This document shows positions 29,241 to 37,425 of a stretch of 64,000 nt of DNA, in pieces. The notes below the pieces were generated by a model. The model searched no databases and had not been told where the DNA came from. It was given only the letters and a program-made list of their open reading frames with translations. A program made the position numbers and the translations under genes. Source of the stretch: Stenotrophomonas indicatrix (GTDB lineage Bacteria > Pseudomonadota > Gammaproteobacteria > Xanthomonadales > Xanthomonadaceae); contig CP168152.1 in the NCBI GenBank assembly GCA_041545745.1, positions 1,610,001 through 1,674,000 of the forward strand, written 5' to 3'. The first letter of the stretch is position 1, and every line of letters begins with the position of its first letter.

Positions 29241-30376
29241 TCGCGCTTGCCCGCAAGACGCTGGTTTACGAGTGGCGCCGATTCCTGCCGGTGGTGCTGG
29301 CCATGTGTTTCGCCGGTGTCCTGCTGATCGTGCAGGCGGCACTGGTGCTGGGCATCTTCGGCACCGCTGCGATCTACGTGAAGGCGTCCAGCGCCGATGT
29401 CTGGGCTGGCTTTGCCGGCACGCAGAGCGTGAACTACGGCCATGCGATCAGCGCGGATGTCGAGAGCCGGCTGCGCATGGACCCGGATGTCACCCGCGTC
29501 GAGCCCTACGAATGGGTCGATGGCGAGTGGCGCTCCAGCGCGCAGGGTATCGGCAACGTGTCGGTGTATCTGTCCGGCATCTCCACGGCGGACGACGCGA
29601 TGATGTTCTCGCGCATCCTGTCGCCTGAGCTGCGTGCGCAGTTGCGTGAGCCCGGCGCGGTGATCGTCGACAGCGCTGACCTGGACACCCTGGGCGTAGA
29701 TCTGCGCAGCAACCGGGCCTGGATCAACGGCAAGGCGGTGCGTGTGGTCGCCGCGCAACCTGGCCTGCGTGGCCTTGGTGGCGTCAACGTGTTGGCATCA
29801 CTGGACACCGCGCGTGCCATCGCCGGAACCGATCCGCATGAGGGCAGCACCTATTTCGTGGCGGGCACGCGATCGCCGGAATTGGCAGGTCGCGTGCGCG
29901 ATCGCCTCAACGATTCAACGGGCCGCGCCACGCCTGTCGAATTCTGGACAGCACCGGAGTTCGCCAGCCGCTCGCAGCAGTACTGGCTGTTCGATACCGG
30001 TGCCGGCATCGCGGTGCTGTTCATAGCGGTCATCGTCTGCTTCGTCGGCGCGGTGATCACCAACCAGTCTTTCGCGGCGGTGGTGGCCGGTTCGGTACGC
30101 GAATACGCCACCCTCAATGCGCTCGGAGCAGGCCGCTACGCGCTGGCGCGGGTGGTGTTCGAACAGGCCGTGCTGATCGGTGGTGTCGGCATGCTGCTGG
30201 CCGCAGCCTTCAGCACGGTGGTGCTGTTGGCGGCGCAGACCCAGCGCGTGCCGGTACAGCTCACGCCGACGGTGGTTCTCGGCTGCGTGGCGCTGGTCGC
30301 GGTGATGGCCATGCTGTCGAGCATCATGGCGGTGCGCAGCGTCGTCCGCTCCGACCCATCGTTGCTGTTGCGTTGA
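29237..30376 (+). CDS. ABC transporter permease, MacB/DevC-like
   Basis: The protein has 379 residues. One N-terminal membrane helix (about 18-42), a large periplasmic domain, then three C-terminal helices in an FtsX-type domain give the four-helix MacB/LolC/DevC topology. It has no ATPase domain; that is the next gene. With the lipoprotein adaptor and outer-membrane channel it forms a mechanotransmission-type ABC exporter. The substrate is unknown; glycolipid export by DevBCA is one precedent. Its start overlaps the channel gene by 4 bp. Confidence 0.87.
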   Translation: MIALARKTLVYEWRRFLPVVLAMCFAGVLLIVQAALVLGIFGTAAIYVKASSADVWAGFAGTQSVNYGHAISADVESRLRMDPDVTRVEPYEWVDGEWRSSAQGIGNVSVYLSGISTADDAMMFSRILSPELRAQLREPGAVIVDSADLDTLGVDLRSNRAWINGKAVRVVAAQPGLRGLGGVNVLASLDTARAIAGTDPHEGSTYFVAGTRSPELAGRVRDRLNDSTGRATPVEFWTAPEFASRSQQYWLFDTGAGIAVLFIAVIVCFVGAVITNQSFAAVVAGSVREYATLNALGAGRYALARVVFEQAVLIGGVGMLLAAAFSTVVLLAAQTQRVPVQLTPTVVLGCVALVAVMAMLSSIMAVRSVVRSDPSLLLR

Positions 30377-30386
30377 AGGGCGACTG

Positions 30387-31115
30387 ATGACGAACACCTC
30401 CACCACGTCCCCGACGCTGCGTGCCGACGCACTGGAGAAGGGCTTCGTCTCCGGCGATGTGCACGTTCCCGTGCTGCGTGGCCTGTCGCTGGACATCTAT
30501 CCCGGCGAATTGACCCTGGTGTCGGGCCCCTCCGGCTGCGGCAAAAGCACGTTGCTGTCGCTGATGTCCGGGCTATCCACGCCCGACGGCGGGCGCGTGC
30601 ATGCGCTTGGACAGGACGTCAGCCACATGACCCGCAGCGAGGTGGAACGCTTCCGCCTGCATCATGTTGGTTTCGTGTTCCAGGGCTTCAATCTGTTCCC
30701 GGCGCTGACCGCACTGGAGCAGGTGCAGCTGCCGTTGGGCTATCGCGGCATGCGCAACCGTGACAGCGAGCCGCTGGCGCGGCAGGCGCTGGACGAGGTC
30801 GGTCTCTCGCACCGCAGCCACATGCGTCCCGCACAGTTGTCCGGCGGCGAGAAGCAGCGCGTAGCGGTTGCACGTGCCTTCGCCAAGTCACCGACACTGA
30901 TCTTTGCAGATGAGCCCACCAGTGCGTTGGACGCCGAGAACGGCCAGCGTGTGATCGACATACTGCACCGTTATGCGCGCACACATCAGGCCACGGTGCT
31001 GTGCGTAAGCCACGATCCACGCCTGATCCGCCATGCGGATCGGGTGATCGCCATGGAAGACGGCACGGTCCGCGATGACCGTCGCCAGAACGAAACCGTA
31101 GGGCCCAGCCGATGA
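30387..31115 (+). CDS. ABC transporter ATP-binding protein, LolD/MacB/DevA type
   Basis: The protein has 242 residues. Walker A is GPSGCGKSTLLS, the Q-loop lies in GFVFQGFNLFP, the signature is LSGGEKQRVAVARA and Walker B LIFADEPTSALD, all intact. It powers the adjacent permease. It starts 10 bp after the permease stop and overlaps the adaptor gene by 4 bp. Confidence 0.93.
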   Translation: MTNTSTTSPTLRADALEKGFVSGDVHVPVLRGLSLDIYPGELTLVSGPSGCGKSTLLSLMSGLSTPDGGRVHALGQDVSHMTRSEVERFRLHHVGFVFQGFNLFPALTALEQVQLPLGYRGMRNRDSEPLARQALDEVGLSHRSHMRPAQLSGGEKQRVAVARAFAKSPTLIFADEPTSALDAENGQRVIDILHRYARTHQATVLCVSHDPRLIRHADRVIAMEDGTVRDDRRQNETVGPSR

Positions 31116-32023
31116 CCAGATTGCCGCCGTTGTTTTCCCTCAGCATCTCCTTGGGCGCGGTATTGCTGCTGGGTGCCTGCAGCAAGGGTGCACCCGTACC
31201 CGCACCGCCGGCCGCGTCCACGTCCGCCAGCGCGGACAAGGTTGGCGTCGCCCGCGGCATCATCGATGTGGAAGGCGGGCTGATTGCACTGGTGCCAGCA
31301 ATGGATGGTTCGGTCAGCACCGCGCCGGTGAAGGAAGGGGCGGTGGTCCGCAAGGGCGATGTCCTGCTTTCCCTGGATGGCGGACTGCTTGAACAGGAAG
31401 TGGGCATGGCCAACGCCGATCTCGCGCTGGCTACCCACCGGCTGAGGGGCAGCCAGGCACAGCTGCGCGAGTTGGAGCGCAATGCCACGCGTCTTGCCAC
31501 CGGCGCCAGCGAAGGCGTCTCTTCCAACCAGCAGGCCGACGCCGCCAGGCAGCAGCTGGCCGGCGTCCGCGCCGATGTCGATGTGGCGGGCGCGCAGGTC
31601 GAGATGGCCCAGCACAAGCTGGAGCACGCCAGGCTCAAGCTGCGGCAGATGTCTTTGACCGCGCCGGATGCCGGCACCGTGGTTGGCCAGGTGCCCGGCG
31701 TGGGTGCGTTCGTGCAGGCCGGCAAGCCGGCGATGTCATTGCTGCCGGCGCGGCCGCTGCAGGTGCGCGCCGAACTGAGCGCGGCCTATGCCGATGCGGT
31801 GCAGGTTGGCATGCGCGCGACGGTGGTGATCGATAGCGATGGCACTGAGGGCAAGCCGCTGCCGGTGGCACGCGTGGTCCGCATCAGCCCGGTGTTCGCG
31901 CCGGCGCGGTTGCCGGAGGATGCAGGGCGCGGCGTGGCCAAGGTGGTGGAGTGCGTGCTGGAGTTCGAGAGTGCCGCGAAGGCACGCGTCGGCCAGCACG
32001 TGCGGGTGGAGTTCAGGAAGTAA
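31112..32023 (+). CDS. Periplasmic adaptor lipoprotein (HlyD/MFP family, DevB-like)
   Basis: The protein has 303 residues. A lipoprotein signal ends LLLGACSKG. A biotinyl-lipoyl half (STAPVKEGAVVRKGDVLLSL) is followed by a coiled-coil hairpin rich in Gln, Leu and Ala, the second lipoyl half (LTAPDAGTVVGQVPGVGAFV) and a beta-barrel domain. It bridges the ABC permease and the outer-membrane channel. It is last in the operon. Confidence 0.88.
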   Translation: MTRLPPLFSLSISLGAVLLLGACSKGAPVPAPPAASTSASADKVGVARGIIDVEGGLIALVPAMDGSVSTAPVKEGAVVRKGDVLLSLDGGLLEQEVGMANADLALATHRLRGSQAQLRELERNATRLATGASEGVSSNQQADAARQQLAGVRADVDVAGAQVEMAQHKLEHARLKLRQMSLTAPDAGTVVGQVPGVGAFVQAGKPAMSLLPARPLQVRAELSAAYADAVQVGMRATVVIDSDGTEGKPLPVARVVRISPVFAPARLPEDAGRGVAKVVECVLEFESAAKARVGQHVRVEFRK

Positions 32024-32035
32024 CGGCATTGCTCT

Positions 32036-32488
32036 CTACGGGAGCGCGTGGCTCTGTTTCCTTCTGACCAATGCCCGCCACGCACTGGCCAGTGACACCA
32101 CGCACAGCGCCAGCAGCAACCCCACATCCAGAAGCAGCAGCCACAGCAGGTGCATTCCCTGTACCGGTGGCTGGTGCATCATCGATGCCAGCCACGGGAA
32201 GGTCCACGCCAGCAGCAACACGCAGGCGATCAACAGTCGCAGCCACAAGCGACCGAACTTCCAGGGGCGCACGATCAGCGCAGCGATCACCAGCTCGACC
32301 GTACTCAACAGCGCGAACACGACGACGCTGCTGGTCGGGTAGGGCAGGGTTCCGCCTTCGAAGTGCCGCAACATCCAGTAGTCCGGTGTGAAGCCCGCAT
32401 TGACCAATGCGGCGATCAGCGCCAGCCAGATGAGGGCGACAGGGATCCAGAACAGGCGGGCGTAGCGGGTTCTCGTAGGCGGCTTCAT
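32036..32488 (-). CDS. Four-helix membrane protein of unknown function
   Basis: The protein has 150 residues from the ATG at 32488. Four hydrophobic helices are visible, e.g. FWIPVALIWLALIAALV and LLWLLLLDVGLLLALCV, with a basic C-terminus. The frame continues upstream, but that part is only the antisense of tRNA-Gly. It converges with the export operon, 12 bp apart. No family recognised. Confidence 0.65.
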   Translation of the reverse strand: MKPPTRTRYARLFWIPVALIWLALIAALVNAGFTPDYWMLRHFEGGTLPYPTSSVVVFALLSTVELVIAALIVRPWKFGRLWLRLLIACVLLLAWTFPWLASMMHQPPVQGMHLLWLLLLDVGLLLALCVVSLASAWRALVRRKQSHALP

Positions 32489-32503
32489 CGGGTAGGCGGG
32501 CTG

Positions 32504-32532
32504 TTGACGGCGTGAAGGAATTTCGACACAAT
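32504..32532 (+). promoter_or_regulatory. Promoter of tRNA-Gly copy 3
   Basis: TTGACG (32504-32509) and CACAAT (32527-32532), 17 bp apart; the downstream leader matches that of copy 2. Confidence 0.65.
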
Positions 32533-32562
32533 AGCGCTCCTTCGACGCAGGTCGGAGAATCT

Positions 32563-32638
<76 letters not shown>

Positions 32639-32648
32639 GATTGCACAG

Positions 32649-32673
32649 GGCCCCGGTTGGGGCCTTGTTTTTC
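32649..32673 (+). terminator. Rho-independent terminator after tRNA-Gly copy 3
   Basis: GGCCCC / GGGGCC stem with a four-base GGTT loop, then a T-rich run. It differs from the terminators of copies 1 and 2. Confidence 0.75.
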
Positions 32674-32792
32674 TCCCGCCACGGCAAGGCGGGGCACGTT
32701 GAGCCACAAGGCTTTGCGCGCAGTCAGAAAAGTGAAAACTGTTGTGAAATGGCTGGTGTGCGTCCCGGGCTTCCGGTACCATGATGGCTTAT

Positions 32793-32868
<76 letters not shown>

Positions 32869-32934
32869 TGTTCCGACAGGCCCCATCGCGGGGTTTTGTC
32901 ATGTCAGGGGCGTCGTTCCTGATCGCAGTACGTT

Positions 32935-33008
32935 GGCCTCATGGCAGAGTGGCTATGCACCGGATTGCAAATCCGTTTACAGCGGTTCGATTCCGCTTGA
33001 GGCCTCCA
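32935..33008 (+). tRNA. tRNA-Cys (anticodon GCA)
   Basis: A 74-nt cloverleaf with acceptor arms GGCCTCA and TGAGGCC, anticodon GCA at 32967-32969 and encoded CCA. Its 3' two-thirds are repeated at 34766, marking it as the attachment site of an integrated element. Confidence 0.96.
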
Positions 33009-33023
33009 ATTGAAAAGCCCTGA
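32962..33023 (+). repeat. attL-like direct repeat inside tRNA-Cys
   Basis: These 62 bp, from the anticodon stem of tRNA-Cys to just past the CCA end, recur exactly at 34766-34827. Similarity continues into the terminator with two mismatches. Integration into the 3' part of a tRNA is the usual tyrosine-recombinase pattern. Confidence 0.9.
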
Positions 33024-33041
33024 TTACGGTCAGGGCTTTTT
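33013..33041 (+). terminator. Terminator after tRNA-Cys
   Basis: AAAAGCCCTG and CAGGGCTTTTT form a stem with T-run. A near-copy lies at 34817. Confidence 0.85.
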
Positions 33042-33184
33042 CTTTGCATGGTGTTCTGCGTCATTGTGCGGAATCCGCTGATACGACCGAAGAGCCATCG
33101 TTCTGCCACCCGTTTGCGGGTGGCAAACTCGCGTTGACATGCACCGAGTGCGTTTACGTGAGTCGCAGGGATGGCAACTAAACG

Positions 33185-33310
33185 ATGCCGGGGCGACTCC
33201 TGGCAGTACACGATCAAGCGGGCTGGGTGTTGCCCCAGCCGGTTGAGCAGCAGGCCGTCGTGATCGAGCAAACCGCCACCCTTGAGAGGCACTACACCGA
33301 TGCGGACTGA
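33185..33310 (+). pseudogene. Short phage-like reading frame, possibly 3' remnant
   Basis: A 41-residue frame (MPGRLLAVHDQAGWVLPQPV through RHYTDAD) whose stop overlaps the next start by 11 bp. The tight coupling is typical of phage late operons. It directly follows an in-frame TAA, so it may be a complete tiny gene or the end of a rearranged one. Function unknown. Confidence 0.35.
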
Positions 33311-33533
33311 CCTGTGGGATCAATTCGGCGAACTGGTCAGCAGCAACCCTCGATTGCTGGCGACCGTCACCGCGCACAACAGTGATGGCACCAGCACGCT
33401 GACGACGTATGACGGGGTACAGATGCGGGCTTTCGGCCAGCTGCAGCAAGCCATTCCATACAACGTCTGGGTTCGAGGTGGTCGGATGGTCGAAGCGGCT
33501 CCCAACCTTCCGGTGATGGAAGGCACTATCTAG
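33300..33533 (+). CDS. Small phage-like protein (tail-region type)
   Basis: The protein has 77 residues: MRTDLWDQFGELVSSNPRLL, then ATVTAHNSDGTSTLTTYDG and NVWVRGGRMVEAAPNLP. The layout of a short helix followed by a small beta-domain with HNSDGTS resembles little proteins encoded in the tail regions of tailed phages (recognition from memory, not a search). The ATG at 33300 has GAGAGG about 10 nt upstream. It is in the tRNA-Cys islet and has no phage neighbours left. Confidence 0.55.
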   Translation: MRTDLWDQFGELVSSNPRLLATVTAHNSDGTSTLTTYDGVQMRAFGQLQQAIPYNVWVRGGRMVEAAPNLPVMEGTI

Positions 33534-33756
33534 CAAGACAGGGCGCTGCCCAGATGCCTGCAAGCATCCAGGCAGCGCCGCAACACAGGTGATCTCAGCA
33601 CCTGGCATTGGCCGTGGCCCCGTCGCCCTAGCGAGAGCGGCGGGATTGTCGTCAGGGCCAAGGGTAGCGGGAATGGATCGGTAAGTTTCTACTCTGCGTT
33701 GGGTTGCTCAGCTGCTACACCTGTGCGTACCAACAACTACGCTTCTGAATGTGGAT

Positions 33757-34497
33757 TCAGGGAGACTGCACAGCGCTGAGGGAGCCTCTACCAGTAGCAC
33801 ACCGCTGTGGTATGCATCCTTCCATCGACGAGTTCACAGTTCGGGCATCACTTATCAGACACGCTACTTGCGCTGTGTGTGTGCCTTCGAAGGGGGAGCT
33901 GTATGGCTCAGTCACCGACGTTGTACATCTTCCATCATCGATGGAAAGCGTTGCCTTCATGTCTCCTGCGACCACACTCTTAAAAGCAACAGCGCCAGCG
34001 GATGTGAAATTGCTTCCTACAGGATAGTACCCGTCAGGGGCAACAGCATACAGATAGTCCGAGCTCCTTGCAGAGATTGGGGAATTGCTCGAAGAAGGGG
34101 CATCAGCGTTGCTGTTTGTGCAGGACCAACTCCACACTGCCTCTCCGGAAATTGTAGTTGCCCCCCTTGAGGGAACAGAATCTTTCGCTTCACACAGGGC
34201 TTGATGATAGATCTTGGTTGCTTGACTTTGGTCGTCAAATCGATAGACAAGTCCTCCTTTTCCATCTCTAAACAGACGTTGCTCGACCATCACTTTTCCC
34301 CCGTTGAAATCGGACGATGGGATGGTTCGAACGATCCATGTCTTTCCATCTGAAGATTCAAGTTGGCGCTCATGAATCGCAGATTTCTCATTGGAAATAT
34401 GATTGGCGCTTGCAAGTCCAGGCGTTGCCGCCATAAAAATGGCTAGAACGATCGCGGATTTCCCAAGCGGCTTCGAAGACTTTTTTACAGTGTCCAT
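33757..34497 (-). CDS. Secreted protein of unknown function in the tRNA-Cys islet
   Basis: The protein has 246 residues with a clear signal peptide (SAIVLAIFMAATPGLASA, cut near 31). The mature part is rich in Ser, Thr and Asn, contains six cysteines, and has no domain I recognise. GAGGA lies 5 nt before the ATG at 34497. Codon use includes many A/T-ending codons unlike the flanking chromosome, which supports horizontal arrival. Its place as cargo next to phage fragments suggests a phage-carried accessory gene (inference). Confidence 0.65.
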   Translation of the reverse strand: MDTVKKSSKPLGKSAIVLAIFMAATPGLASANHISNEKSAIHERQLESSDGKTWIVRTIPSSDFNGGKVMVEQRLFRDGKGGLVYRFDDQSQATKIYHQALCEAKDSVPSRGATTISGEAVWSWSCTNSNADAPSSSNSPISARSSDYLYAVAPDGYYPVGSNFTSAGAVAFKSVVAGDMKATLSIDDGRCTTSVTEPYSSPFEGTHTAQVACLISDARTVNSSMEGCIPQRCATGRGSLSAVQSP

Positions 34498-34765
34498 ACT
34501 TTTCCTCTGGTCGATTTGGCGTATCAGCCAAGCTATCTACGCTACTGGCTAGTGACCTCCTGGACTCAACTGCCGAGACAGTTGATATGGAGAGCACCGG
34601 CTACACCATATGCGATGCAGGGCTCGCTTGCGCGAAATCGCTTGGATTTTGTGAAATCGATTCGCATTTAAGTTCCTCGCGCTGACCGTAATCTTCGCTG
34701 GGGAGTCCAGGTGACGAGTTGGGTGTCAGTGTCATTGATGTGATTGATTTGAAAGATGTAGTTTA

Positions 34766-34827
34766 GGATTGCAAATCCGTTTACAGCGGTTCGATTCCGC
34801 TTGAGGCCTCCAATTGAAAAGCCCTGA
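34766..34827 (+). repeat. attR-like direct repeat (tRNA-Cys 3' fragment)
   Basis: Exact 62-bp copy of 32962-33023. Upstream of it the sequence is not tRNA, so only a fragment is present; the working tRNA-Cys is the left copy. Confidence 0.9.
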
Positions 34828-34845
34828 CTACGGTCGGGGCTTTTT
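34817..34845 (+). terminator. Terminator copy at the right islet end
   Basis: AAAAGCCCTG and CGGGGCTTTTT form an imperfect stem followed by Ts, duplicated from the tRNA-Cys terminator with two substitutions. Confidence 0.65.
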
Positions 34846-34938
34846 CTTTGCGCACAATCCGGCACCGACGCGCTGTACCAAAATGCACATGCGACCCGGC
34901 GGAGCCGGCTGCTAACGTCGCCGCACTCCTCTTCAGCA

Positions 34939-35511
34939 GTGGTGACCGCAGTGCGGAACCTGGCGATCCAGCAGGCCGTGTATGTTCCCCTCGGCGCAAT
35001 GCTGGCGCTGATTGCTTTTGCATTCACCGTGCCCGGCTACCACCCGGTCTCGCAGCACCTCAGCGAGATGGGCCTGCTGCCGGGGCTGCCAGCCAAGGCG
35101 GTGCAGGTCGGCCCGGCGGTCAGTGGCTCGGCCATCCTCCTCTTCAGCCTCGCGTTGCTGGCGCAGAGTCGACGTTTCGCGCTCACTGCGCTCACCTCCA
35201 CGTTGTTCGGGGTGGCCATGCTCAGCAACGGCCTCTTCACCATCGGCAGCCCGATGCATGGCCTCCATGCCATCGGCATCTTCTCGATCCTCACCCCGCT
35301 GCTGTTCCTGGCAGAGCTGGGCCCGCAGGCGTCCACGCGGATGGCATGGTTTGCGCGCGCCAGTTCGCTGCTGGGCATGGCCTATCTGTGGCTGATGATG
35401 TCCGGCTTCGATCCGGAGCCCTATCGCGGCCTAACCCAGCGCCTTGCGCTGCTGCCGGCGTTCGGCTGGTACACCCTCGCGGCGCTGGAGCTGCGTCGAT
35501 TCCGCGGTTGA
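34939..35511 (+). CDS. DUF998-like integral membrane protein
   Basis: The protein has 190 residues from a GTG at 34939. Six or so hydrophobic helices are visible, with VPGYHPVSQHLSEMGLLPG between the first two, the pattern of DUF998 proteins. Function is unknown in that family. It is the first chromosomal gene right of the tRNA-Cys islet. It converges with the flavin reductase gene. Confidence 0.7.
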   Translation: MVTAVRNLAIQQAVYVPLGAMLALIAFAFTVPGYHPVSQHLSEMGLLPGLPAKAVQVGPAVSGSAILLFSLALLAQSRRFALTALTSTLFGVAMLSNGLFTIGSPMHGLHAIGIFSILTPLLFLAELGPQASTRMAWFARASSLLGMAYLWLMMSGFDPEPYRGLTQRLALLPAFGWYTLAALELRRFRG

Positions 35512-35557
35512 GCCAAGCGCTTCCTGCAGCAAGCGCTGGCAGTGTGCGGCCAGATAT

Positions 35558-36199
35558 TCAAGCCGCCGCTGGCGCCGGATCGTCGGCGCGGAAGTTGCGC
35601 GCCATCGGCGTCGTCGTGCCCACATAGTGGCGGAACAGATAGATCAGCGGTGCCCAGCGCTGCACGTCGATGTGTTGGGTACCTGCAACGGTGATCGCCT
35701 CGTGTGCATGCACCCGGCAGATCCGTCCCTCGACGATCATGAATCCCTGATCCTGCTTTCCGCTGGGTCGATGCGAAGCAAGCAGCGCGACCTCCACCTG
35801 CAGCGGGCATTCGGCGATCGCCGGCGGTGCCACCAGCACAGATTCGACGCGGCTGAAGCCGCCCAGTTCGAACTTGTCACGCACATGCACGTAACCCATA
35901 TGACGCTTTGAATCCGGCACAGGGGTGCGCGCGGTGGCGCGGGCGATGGCTTCAACCTGCGTCGCCTGCGTGGCAGCTGCGAAGTTCAGTACACATTCGC
36001 CGCGTGCCAGGAGGTTGCTGCAGCCTTGGCCCTGTTCGCCGATGCCGAGCACCACGCGGTCGCCCAACGCCCAGAATGACGAAAGCGGGCTGATGTTCGC
36101 ACTGCCGTCTTCATTCAGCGTGGTCATCAGCACCACCGGCGTTCCCGGGTAGAGCACGGAGGGACGGATGCAGCGGCGTTGGAGGTCTTCCGATGGCAT
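35558..36199 (-). CDS. Flavin reductase-like FMN-binding protein
   Basis: The protein has 213 residues. The split-barrel flavin reductase domain begins LYPGTPVVLMTTLNEDGSAN, followed by ISPLSSFWALGDRVVLGIG and FELGGFSRVESVLVAPPAIA, typical of the DIM6/NTAB family. Such proteins bind FMN and reduce flavin or aromatic substrates. The ATG at 36199 was chosen over the longer frame because conserved sequence follows closely. It is divergent from an ArsR-type regulator 105 bp away, which probably controls it. Confidence 0.8.
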   Translation of the reverse strand: MPSEDLQRRCIRPSVLYPGTPVVLMTTLNEDGSANISPLSSFWALGDRVVLGIGEQGQGCSNLLARGECVLNFAAATQATQVEAIARATARTPVPDSKRHMGYVHVRDKFELGGFSRVESVLVAPPAIAECPLQVEVALLASHRPSGKQDQGFMIVEGRICRVHAHEAITVAGTQHIDVQRWAPLIYLFRHYVGTTTPMARNFRADDPAPAAA

Positions 36200-36304
36200 G
36201 CTTGAACTCGTTGGTTGCGGGCGATCACTGTGCCCTGTGCAAAGGCGCGGAAGCTTCGATCCGGGTCGAATGATGCGTGGCAGGGGGCGTGCCACAATGC
36301 GGCC

Positions 36305-37009
36305 ATGGCCCAGACCTCCCGCTCTTTCATCAATGTCGGCACATTGGTCGGCGACCACGCACGCGCGGCCATGCTGTTGACGTTGATGGATGGCCGCGCG
36401 CACACGGCCTCCGAGCTGGCCGGCGTGGCTGGCATCTCGCCGCAGACGGCAAGCAGTCATCTACGGCGGTTGCTCGATGGCGGCATCCTGGTCGTGGCGG
36501 TACAGGGGCGTCACCGTTATCACCGGCTCGCCTCGACCGAGGTCGCCGACATGCTGGAAGGCATCCTGCGTTTCAGCGATCAACTGCCACCGCTCTCTCC
36601 GCGAACCGTCCGGGTCGATGCCGGCTTCCGCCGGGCACGCAGCTGCTATCGACACTTGGCGGGTGAATACGCTGTCGCCATCTCCGATCACCTGCTGGGC
36701 ATCGGAGCGATCACCGCGGCTGCAGGCCATTGGCAGATGACGGCTGATGGCGCCGCTGTCCTGCGCGCCGTGGGCGAGCCGCTGGCAGAGCTGATCGAAC
36801 GATCACCGCAGGTGAAGCCCGAGCGCTACTGCCGTGGCTGCCTGGACTGCACCGAGCGTCGCCCGCACATGGCCGGCATGGTCGGCGAAGCCATGCTGGA
36901 GAGCTTCCTGCAGAACCGCTGGCTGCGTCGCCTCGAGGGGCGGCGCGAACTGCAGGTCACGCCAGCCGGGCAGGCAGCTTTCCACAGGCTGTTCGACGTG
37001 GGCGCCTGA
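36305..37009 (+). CDS. ArsR-family winged-helix regulator
   Basis: The protein has 234 residues. A winged helix-turn-helix lies at about 15-90: ARAAMLLTLMDGRAHTASEL, then SPQTASSHLRRLLDGGIL. The long C-terminal part contains YCRGCLDCTERRPHMAG, a cysteine-histidine cluster found in this long subtype of ArsR proteins and a possible metal or redox sensor. It is encoded divergently from the flavin reductase gene, the likely target. Confidence 0.85.
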   Translation: MAQTSRSFINVGTLVGDHARAAMLLTLMDGRAHTASELAGVAGISPQTASSHLRRLLDGGILVVAVQGRHRYHRLASTEVADMLEGILRFSDQLPPLSPRTVRVDAGFRRARSCYRHLAGEYAVAISDHLLGIGAITAAAGHWQMTADGAAVLRAVGEPLAELIERSPQVKPERYCRGCLDCTERRPHMAGMVGEAMLESFLQNRWLRRLEGRRELQVTPAGQAAFHRLFDVGA

Positions 37010-37142
37010 GGACCGCCACGTGTCCCTGTCAGTCTCAGCCGGCCACGACATGGCGACGGGGTATGGTCGAGTTCTGGTCTTCGGGAGCAGCAATGGCAGG
37101 CAAGGACATGAGGGGCTGCATGCATGATGCAGCTGGCGGGCA

Positions 37143-37412
37143 ATGAGCAGATCCACCGCAGATGTGCGCTGGCTTACATTCCGGCTGAAGAACGGGCAGT
37201 CCATCGGCCCCGATCAACTGAAGGACGGCTGGGTCCTCGCCTCGGAGAGCCGTCATTGTGAGGTGCGCCGCGAACGCATCGAGGGCGCAGGCGTGGTCTA
37301 TGCGCTGTATGGCCCGCCAGACCTTCCGTCTCCCCGGCGCGCTGAGTTGCGCATGCGCGACTTCCTCATGCGCTGCGGCTATACCTTCACCATGGGTACG
37401 CTCGGCCACTGA
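37143..37412 (+). CDS. Small hypothetical protein
   Basis: The protein has 89 residues with no signal or membrane segment. FRLKNGQSIGPDQLKDGWVL near the start looks like a small beta-domain. The minus strand here is also open for 124 codons, but the plus frame has the better composition. No clear ribosome site. No family recognised. Confidence 0.5.
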   Translation: MSRSTADVRWLTFRLKNGQSIGPDQLKDGWVLASESRHCEVRRERIEGAGVVYALYGPPDLPSPRRAELRMRDFLMRCGYTFTMGTLGH

Positions 37413-37425
37413 TCCGGTGGGGTAC

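Larger units (their letters stand above)
33009..34765. mobile_element. Prophage remnant / genomic islet in tRNA-Cys
   Basis: About 1.8 kb lies between two copies of the tRNA-Cys 3' sequence. It contains the tail end of a coupled phage-like operon (33185-33533) and a secreted protein gene of visibly lower GC on the minus strand (33757-34497). No integrase or other mobility gene remains, so it cannot move by itself. The stretches 33534-33756 and 34498-34765 show no gene I can support. Confidence 0.8.

Noticed and set aside
33030..33608. 192-codon minus-strand frame in the tRNA-Cys islet
   Set aside because: It runs across the terminator of tRNA-Cys and lies opposite better supported plus-strand phage-like frames; composition is Arg/Ser/Pro-rich.
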